Positions 59,156-64,000 of a stretch of DNA of 64,000 bases are shown piece after piece. Positions within the stretch are counted from its first letter, which is position 1, and every line of letters starts with the position of its first letter. Source of the stretch: Roseburia sp. AF12-17LB (lineage in GTDB: Bacteria > Bacillota > Clostridia > Lachnospirales > Lachnospiraceae). The stretch is from positions 524,325 through 588,324 of the forward strand of contig NZ_QUHR01000001.1 of assembly GCF_003479605.1 (NCBI RefSeq). The letters are read 5' to 3'. The position numbers were made by a program, and so were the translations under genes. The notes beneath the pieces were generated by a model. That model searched no databases. It was given only the letters and a program-made list of their open reading frames with translations, and was not told the DNA's origin.

Positions 59156-61615
59156 ATGCATAAACCATATACAAAACAAGCGCAAAAAGTAATAGAACTG
59201 ACGACAAAGGCAGCCAGAAGCATGCATCATAATTATATTGGAACAGAGCACCTTTTACTGGGATTGCTAAAAGAAGGCAGTGGAGTAGCTGCCTGTGTTC
59301 TGATGGATGCGGGAGTAGAAGAAACCCGTCTGGTAGAACTGATAGAAGATTTAATCGCTCCATCTTCGGATGTGGCAGTATTAGATCGGAAAGGTTATTC
59401 TCCAAGGATTCAGCATATCATTGAGACCGCTGACCAGGAGGCAGAGCGTTTTGACAATGAGAATATCGGAACAGAACACCTTTTAATTGCATTATTGAAA
59501 GAGGCAGACTGTGCCGGTGTACGTCTGTTGAATACACTGGGTGTGAATATCCAGAAGATTTATATCGAGACTCTGGTAGCCATGGGAGAAGACGCAAACC
59601 GCTATAAAGAGGAGATTGCGGCAAGCAAATCCGGAAAAAAGAAAGCAGTAGAAGTAACGCCAACCTTAGACCAGTATTCCAGGGATTTAACTGCTATGGC
59701 AGCCTATGGTGAGATAGACCCGGTGATTGGCAGAGAGGCAGAGATTGCCCGCGTGATTCAGATTTTAAGCCGCAGGACGAAAAATAATCCATGCCTGATT
59801 GGAGAGCCAGGAGTTGGAAAGACAGCTATTGCAGAAGGACTTGCCCAGCGTATTGCATCCGGACTGGTTCCGGATACAGTCCGGGGAAAACGAGTGGTAA
59901 CACTGGATTTATCCGGAATGGTAGCAGGCTCTAAATACCGTGGAGAATTTGAAGAGCGGATTAAGAAAGTCATTCGTGAAGTGACAGAAGCAGGAAATGT
60001 ACTTCTTTTCATAGATGAACTTCATACCATTATCGGAGCAGGTGGAGCGGAAGGCGCTATTGATGCATCCAATATTTTAAAGCCATCCCTTGCCCGTGGA
60101 GAAATACAATTAATCGGAGCAACCACATTAGAAGAATACCGTAAATATATTGAAAAAGATGCAGCCCTGGAACGTCGTTTCCAGCCGGTAACGGTGGAAG
60201 AACCGACGGAAGAGCAGGCAATAGAAATATTAAAGGGATTAAGAGAACGCTATGAGAAGCATCATCATGTACAGATTACAGATGCCGGAATTGAAGCCGC
60301 AGTGAAGCTGTCTATCCGTTATATTGCAGACCGTTATCTGCCGGATAAGGCCATTGATTTGATGGATGAGGCTTCCTCGAAGGTTCGCCTTGGCGGATTT
60401 AAAATGCCGGAGAAGATTGGTGAACTGGAACGTAAGGTTGCTCAGTTAGAGGACAATATGGAGACGGCATTGATGGAACAGCGGTTTGAAGATGCCGGGG
60501 CAATCCGCAAGGAGAAGGAAGCTGCCCGGAAGAAATACGAAAAGCAGGTGGAAAAATACCATCGGGATGCAGACAAGAAGAAACTGGTTGTCGGAGAAAA
60601 TGAAATTGCAGAAATTGTATCTGACTGGACAAAGATACCGGTGAAGAGACTGGCAGAGGGCGAGGCTGCACGTCTCAACCGTCTGGAAAAGACACTGCAT
60701 AAGCGTGTAGTAGGACAGGAAGAGGCAGTCAGTGCAGTGGCAAGAGCAGTCAGAAGAGGACGGGTAGGATTAAAAGATCCGCATCGTCCGATAGGTTCCT
60801 TCCTTTTCTTAGGACCGACCGGAGTTGGTAAAACAGAGATAACAAAGGCACTGGCAGAGGCTGTCTTTGGCGATGAGCAGGCAATGATTCGTGTTGATAT
60901 GTCAGAGTACATGGAGAAGCACAGTGTTTCTAAAATGATTGGTTCACCGCCAGGTTATGTAGGTTATGAAGAAGGCGGCCAGCTCAGCGAAAAGGTCAGA
61001 AGAAAACCATATTCTGTTATTCTTTTTGATGAAATTGAAAAGGCACACCCGGATGTATTTAATGTATTGCTTCAGGTACTGGATGATGGACAGATTACAG
61101 ATGCTCAGGGCAGACGGGTAGATTTTAAGAATACGATTATCATTATGACTTCCAATGCAGGGGCGCAGTCTATCATTGCACCGAAGAAGCTTGGATTTGC
61201 TGCAGGCGAAGATGAAAAGAAGAATTATGAATACATGAAAAATGGTGTAATGGAAGAAGTCCAGAGAATCTTTAAGCCGGAGTTCTTAAACCGAATTGAC
61301 GAGACCATTGTATTCCGGGCTCTCAATAAAGAGGACATGAAGAAGATTGTCACCATTTTAAGCAAATCTTTAATTGACCGGTGTGAAAAACAGATGGGTA
61401 TCCATCTGACCATAACCGGCAGCGTAAAAGGATACATTGCTGAGAAGGCATACAATCCGAAATATGGAGCAAGACCATTGCGGCGTATGATACAGACACA
61501 GATAGAAGATATGCTGGCAGAAGAGATTTTATCCGGTAAAATCAAGCCGGGAGATGATGTGGAAATCCGCATGGTAAAAAAGGAAATAAAAACCGTTGTG
61601 AATTCATCAAAATAA
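59156..61615 (+). CDS. clpC: ATP-dependent Clp protease ATPase subunit ClpC
   Basis: ClpC unfolds proteins and feeds them to ClpP; it controls stress response and regulated proteolysis in Firmicutes. The 819 residues have two Clp_N repeats (about 1-145), first AAA+ domain ([23 protein letters not shown]), a UVR-type middle segment ([21 protein letters not shown]) and a second AAA+ domain ([18 protein letters not shown]). The short middle domain separates it from ClpB. ACAGGAGGA precedes ATG 59156. Unlike in Bacillus, no ctsR-mcsA-mcsB genes precede it; the upstream gene is the cadherin-like protein, and radA is downstream, as in many Firmicutes. Confidence 0.96.
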   Translation: MHKPYTKQAQKVIELTTKAARSMHHNYIGTEHLLLGLLKEGSGVAACVLMDAGVEETRLVELIEDLIAPSSDVAVLDRKGYSPRIQHIIETADQEAERFDNENIGTEHLLIALLKEADCAGVRLLNTLGVNIQKIYIETLVAMGEDANRYKEEIAASKSGKKKAVEVTPTLDQYSRDLTAMAAYGEIDPVIGREAEIARVIQILSRRTKNNPCLIGEPGVGKTAIAEGLAQRIASGLVPDTVRGKRVVTLDLSGMVAGSKYRGEFEERIKKVIREVTEAGNVLLFIDELHTIIGAGGAEGAIDASNILKPSLARGEIQLIGATTLEEYRKYIEKDAALERRFQPVTVEEPTEEQAIEILKGLRERYEKHHHVQITDAGIEAAVKLSIRYIADRYLPDKAIDLMDEASSKVRLGGFKMPEKIGELERKVAQLEDNMETALMEQRFEDAGAIRKEKEAARKKYEKQVEKYHRDADKKKLVVGENEIAEIVSDWTKIPVKRLAEGEAARLNRLEKTLHKRVVGQEEAVSAVARAVRRGRVGLKDPHRPIGSFLFLGPTGVGKTEITKALAEAVFGDEQAMIRVDMSEYMEKHSVSKMIGSPPGYVGYEEGGQLSEKVRRKPYSVILFDEIEKAHPDVFNVLLQVLDDGQITDAQGRRVDFKNTIIIMTSNAGAQSIIAPKKLGFAAGEDEKKNYEYMKNGVMEEVQRIFKPEFLNRIDETIVFRALNKEDMKKIVTILSKSLIDRCEKQMGIHLTITGSVKGYIAEKAYNPKYGARPLRRMIQTQIEDMLAEEILSGKIKPGDDVEIRMVKKEIKTVVNSSK

Positions 61616-61616
61616 C

Positions 61617-61645
61617 TGGAAAAATGTGTCGAGATAAGCTATAAT
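61617..61645 (+). promoter_or_regulatory. Candidate promoter of the small conserved gene
   Basis: TGGAAA (61617-61622), 17 bp, TATAAT (61640-61645), 60 bp before ATG 61705. The -35 is weak. Confidence 0.4.
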
Positions 61646-61704
61646 ATTTTCATAAAATTTACGAAAAAGCCATCGTGGGATAGTGGCTTATAGGAGGATA
61701 AAAA

Positions 61705-62118
61705 ATGGCTGTAGTTGCAGAATTAATTCGTTCAGAAGCAAACGGAACAATCAGTTTTGGAGATTATACACTGGGAGCAAAATCCAAACTGGACAATTTT
61801 GAACATGCGGGAGATTTGTACAAAGTTAAGACATTTCGTGAGATTACCAAATTAGAGAGAAATGGAATGTTTGTATATGAATCTGTTCCAGGAACTGCAG
61901 TTACAAATATGGCAGCATCCGAGAACGGAGTGGAATTTGAAGTAGAAGGACCAGAAGATGCAGAGATTACACTTGGCTTAATGGAAGAGACAGAGTATGA
62001 TGTATTTGTAGCAGGAAAATCAATTGGTCAGATGAAGACTAATTTAGGTGGCAAATTAACACTTAGCGTAGAATTAGACCCGGAGACTCCGGTTGCAGTA
62101 AAAGTATCCAGAGTATAA
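61705..62118 (+). CDS. Conserved small protein of unknown function
   Basis: A 137-residue soluble protein, mostly beta-strand by pattern (alternating hydrophobics, as in TISFGDYTLGAKSKLDNF, YDVFVAGKSIGQMKTNLGGK and LTLSVELDPETPVAVKVSRV). I recall short proteins of this type in Lachnospiraceae carrying the name endosialidase in databases, but nothing here supports that function: no catalytic residues or sugar-binding motifs are seen, and it is far too short. It lies between clpC and radA. TAGGAGG precedes ATG 61705, and a terminator follows at 62146. Confidence 0.7.
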   Translation: MAVVAELIRSEANGTISFGDYTLGAKSKLDNFEHAGDLYKVKTFREITKLERNGMFVYESVPGTAVTNMAASENGVEFEVEGPEDAEITLGLMEETEYDVFVAGKSIGQMKTNLGGKLTLSVELDPETPVAVKVSRV

Positions 62119-62145
62119 ATGAATATATCAATAAGATGATAAGAA

Positions 62146-62181
62146 AGAGAATCCAATTCCGGCAGATTGGGTTCTCTTTTT
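62146..62181 (+). terminator. Intrinsic terminator before radA
   Basis: 12-bp stem (62146-62157 with 62166-62177) and a T-run to 62181, followed by ACGCAAGCAGCAAG, a short tail also seen after the serS T-box terminator (15672-15685). Confidence 0.85.
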
Positions 62182-62264
62182 ACGCAAGCAGCAAGCAAAG
62201 CGTGTTTCTCGCAGTTGCCGGCAGGTAAGAAAGACAGTTATTGCAAGAATAAGGGGGAAAACAG

Positions 62265-63638
62265 ATGGCAAAGGGAAAAACAACCGTATTTTTCTGCCAG
62301 GACTGTGGCTATGAATCATCCAAATGGATGGGACAGTGTCCGGGATGCGGCGGGTGGAATACTTTTGTAGAAGAAGTGATAGACAAATCAGCACCTGCAA
62401 AAGTGCGGAAGGAAGCAGCAAAAGCAGAAGTTGTAAAAATTGCAGATATTAAAACAGGGCAGGAAGAACGGCTGACTACCGGATTAAAAGAGTTAGACCG
62501 GGTTTTGGGCGGTGGAATCGTAAAAGGTTCCCTTGTTTTGGTTGGCGGTGATCCGGGAATTGGAAAATCCACGTTGCTTTTACAGGTGTGCCGGAATCTT
62601 TCCATGCAGAAGACAGATGTATTATATATTTCCGGAGAGGAATCCTTGCAGCAGATAAAGATTCGCGCAGAGCGTATCGGAGAGTTTGGAGATACTTTAT
62701 CACTGCTTTGTGAGACAAATCTGGATACCATCAAAGAAGTGATTAGCAGAACAAAACCGGAAATCGTGGTCATTGACTCAATTCAGACCATGTATAATGA
62801 AAATATTACATCGGCGCCCGGCAGTGTTTCCCAGGTCCGGGAAGCAACCGGAGTTCTGATGCAGATTGCAAAGGGGCTTGGTATTTCTATTTTTATTGTC
62901 GGCCATGTGACCAAAGAGGGTGTTGTGGCAGGCCCCCGTGTGTTAGAACATATGGTAGATACGGTATTGTATTTTGAAGGTGACCGTCATGCGGCATATC
63001 GTATATTGCGTGGCGTGAAGAACCGTTTTGGTTCCACGAATGAGATAGGTGTATTTGAAATGTGTAATGAAGGGTTAAGGGAAGTGGAAAATCCTTCAGA
63101 ATATATGTTAAGTGGAAAGCCGGAAGGAGCATCCGGTTCTGTAGTGGCATGCTCTATGGAGGGAACCCGTCCGATTCTTTTGGAAATACAGGCACTGGTG
63201 TGCCACAGCAATTTTGGAATGCCAAGAAGAACAGCTGCAGGAACGGATTATAATAGGGTCAATCTTCTGATGGCTGTATTAGAAAAGAGACTGGGACTGT
63301 CTTTAAGTTCCTGCGATGCATATGTAAATATTGCCGGGGGTATCCGTATGAATGAACCCGCAATTGATTTAGGTATTGTGCTTGCGATTGTATCCAGCTA
63401 TAAAGATGTTCCGATTGATGAGAAGACCATCTGTTTTGGGGAAGTAGGACTAAGTGGTGAAGTACGCGCAGTCAGTATGACAGCACAGCGTGTGCAGGAA
63501 GCTGAGAAGCTTGGCTTTACCACCTGCATTCTACCTGAAGTTTGTAAAGCAGGATTGAAGAAGAATTCAAATATAAATGTAGTGGGTGTCAGCAACGTAC
63601 AGGATGCCATCCGCTATATTTTATCCAAAGAAAAATGA
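62265..63638 (+). CDS. radA: DNA repair protein RadA
   Basis: RadA is a RecA-like branch-migration helicase used in recombination repair. The 457 residues show an N-terminal zinc finger (FFCQDCGYESSKWMGQCPGC), a RecA-like ATPase with Walker A GGDPGIGKST and Walker B VIDSIQTMY, the RadA-specific KNRFG motif (VKNRFGSTNEIGVF), and a C-terminal Lon-protease-like domain (about 300-457, IAGGIRMNEPAIDLGIVLAIVSS). An AGGGGGAA-type site precedes ATG 62265. It is close to clpC, a common arrangement in Firmicutes, but separated here by the small conserved gene and a terminator. Confidence 0.97.
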   Translation: MAKGKTTVFFCQDCGYESSKWMGQCPGCGGWNTFVEEVIDKSAPAKVRKEAAKAEVVKIADIKTGQEERLTTGLKELDRVLGGGIVKGSLVLVGGDPGIGKSTLLLQVCRNLSMQKTDVLYISGEESLQQIKIRAERIGEFGDTLSLLCETNLDTIKEVISRTKPEIVVIDSIQTMYNENITSAPGSVSQVREATGVLMQIAKGLGISIFIVGHVTKEGVVAGPRVLEHMVDTVLYFEGDRHAAYRILRGVKNRFGSTNEIGVFEMCNEGLREVENPSEYMLSGKPEGASGSVVACSMEGTRPILLEIQALVCHSNFGMPRRTAAGTDYNRVNLLMAVLEKRLGLSLSSCDAYVNIAGGIRMNEPAIDLGIVLAIVSSYKDVPIDEKTICFGEVGLSGEVRAVSMTAQRVQEAEKLGFTTCILPEVCKAGLKKNSNINVVGVSNVQDAIRYILSKEK

Positions 63639-63712
63639 ATTGAGCACACAATTCAAATAATTTAGATAAAAAACGACAAATGACCTACTTTAATAAATAT
63701 GGCAAAATCGTG

Positions 63713-63741
63713 TTGACATCCAGAAAATGACGTGCTATTAT
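63713..63741 (+). promoter_or_regulatory. Upstream promoter of the probable rRNA operon (P1)
   Basis: TTGACA (63713-63718), 17 bp, TATTAT (63736-63741). An A/T-rich stretch precedes it, and a G/C-rich hairpin (about 63753-63777) follows between the two promoters. Confidence 0.8.
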
Positions 63742-63808
63742 AAAACTCCACCGCGCAGGAAACGCCTGTTGCGGCGGGAGATAAGAATTAAAAAAATAAA
63801 AAAAGTTG

Positions 63809-63837
63809 TTGACAAAAGCTGACAGACATGATATTCT
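63809..63837 (+). promoter_or_regulatory. Downstream promoter of the probable rRNA operon (P2)
   Basis: TTGACA (63809-63814), 17 bp, TATTCT (63832-63837), preceded by an A-rich upstream-element-like tract (63787-63804). Tandem strong promoters are typical of rrn operons. Confidence 0.8.
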
Positions 63838-63839
63838 GT

Positions 63840-64000
63840 AAAAGTTGCAGGTCAGCAACGAAACACAAAGAACCTTGATAACTGAACAGTGAAATAACCT
63901 TGAAAGATTTTGAGAAAAACGTAATCAAAAGATTACAAAATCATTCAGGACAGCATCTCTATTTAATAGAAGAATGCGACCTAAAACAGTAAACTTTAGG
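63840..64000 (+). other. Probable 16S rRNA leader region
   Basis: Contains AAAGAACCTTGATAACTGAA (63867-63886), a phrase that I know from rRNA leaders and spacers of Clostridia, and the small hairpin GTAATC-AAAA-GATTAC (63921-63936). The 16S gene itself does not begin before the window ends; no rRNA body sequence is seen. Confidence 0.65.

Overview
The window reads as chromosome from a low-to-mid GC anaerobic Firmicute, most likely a gut Lachnospiraceae. The basis is the gene content (sporulation-type CotF-like protein, CstA, AgcS, heterodimeric ABC exporter, VanR/VanS-like regulators, DUF4250, DUF5692 and DUF6320 families as I recall them), strong AGGAGG-type ribosome binding sites, A/T-rich sigma-A promoters and a serine T-box. 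No phage, integrase, transposase, CRISPR array or tRNA gene is visible. Almost all genes lie on the + strand. The window starts inside clpB and ends in the promoter/leader region of what looks like an rRNA operon.

Layout. 1-8343: clpB (5' truncated), a NodB polysaccharide deacetylase, rarA, a class-Ic aminotransferase, an EamA exporter, a large structured non-coding repeat (element A) and glyA. 8554-13512: a four-gene MacAB-like export operon with two adaptor subunits. 13571-15356: an XRE regulator with a divergent SH3-like lipoprotein, then a Phd/RelE-type toxin-antitoxin pair. 15364-17050: a serine T-box and serS. 17310-22152: a multi-cluster Fe-S/FAD oxidoreductase in an operon with hypA, a DUF5692 membrane protein and hypB, but no hydrogenase. 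22241-27373: amt behind a leader terminator, a P-II protein, cstA and aspartate kinase. 27650-36311: a sugar-binding-like/GGDEF fusion, CotF-like protein, AgcS, a heterodimeric ABC exporter, a Rossmann/methyltransferase-like protein and a 58-codon DUF4250 gene. 36342-44288: element B, a polar amino acid ABC importer, trkA-trkH, and a VanR/VanS-like two-component system. 44334-49929: an acyltransferase/DUF6320/alpha-beta hydrolase operon, a PPi-type phosphofructokinase and a PflX-like radical SAM protein. 49945-50272: a small type I toxin-antitoxin locus whose toxin promoter carries a LexA-type palindrome. 50491-56886: a lipid/glycan envelope cluster (membrane acyltransferase, acylphosphatase, PlsC, GT8, a GT8-PlsC fusion, a Pro/Met/Gln-repeat membrane protein, an Lgt-like protein). 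57193-64000: a small membrane protein, a cadherin-like anchored protein, clpC, a small conserved protein, radA and rrn promoters.

The most interesting non-coding content is (i) the compact SOS-type type I toxin locus at 49945-50272; (ii) two copies (411 and 523 bp, opposite orientation) of a long nested-hairpin element with a three-way-junction core in which paired bases change together; and (iii) four direct copies of a 105-125 bp structured repeat, every one starting right at the T-tract of an intrinsic terminator.
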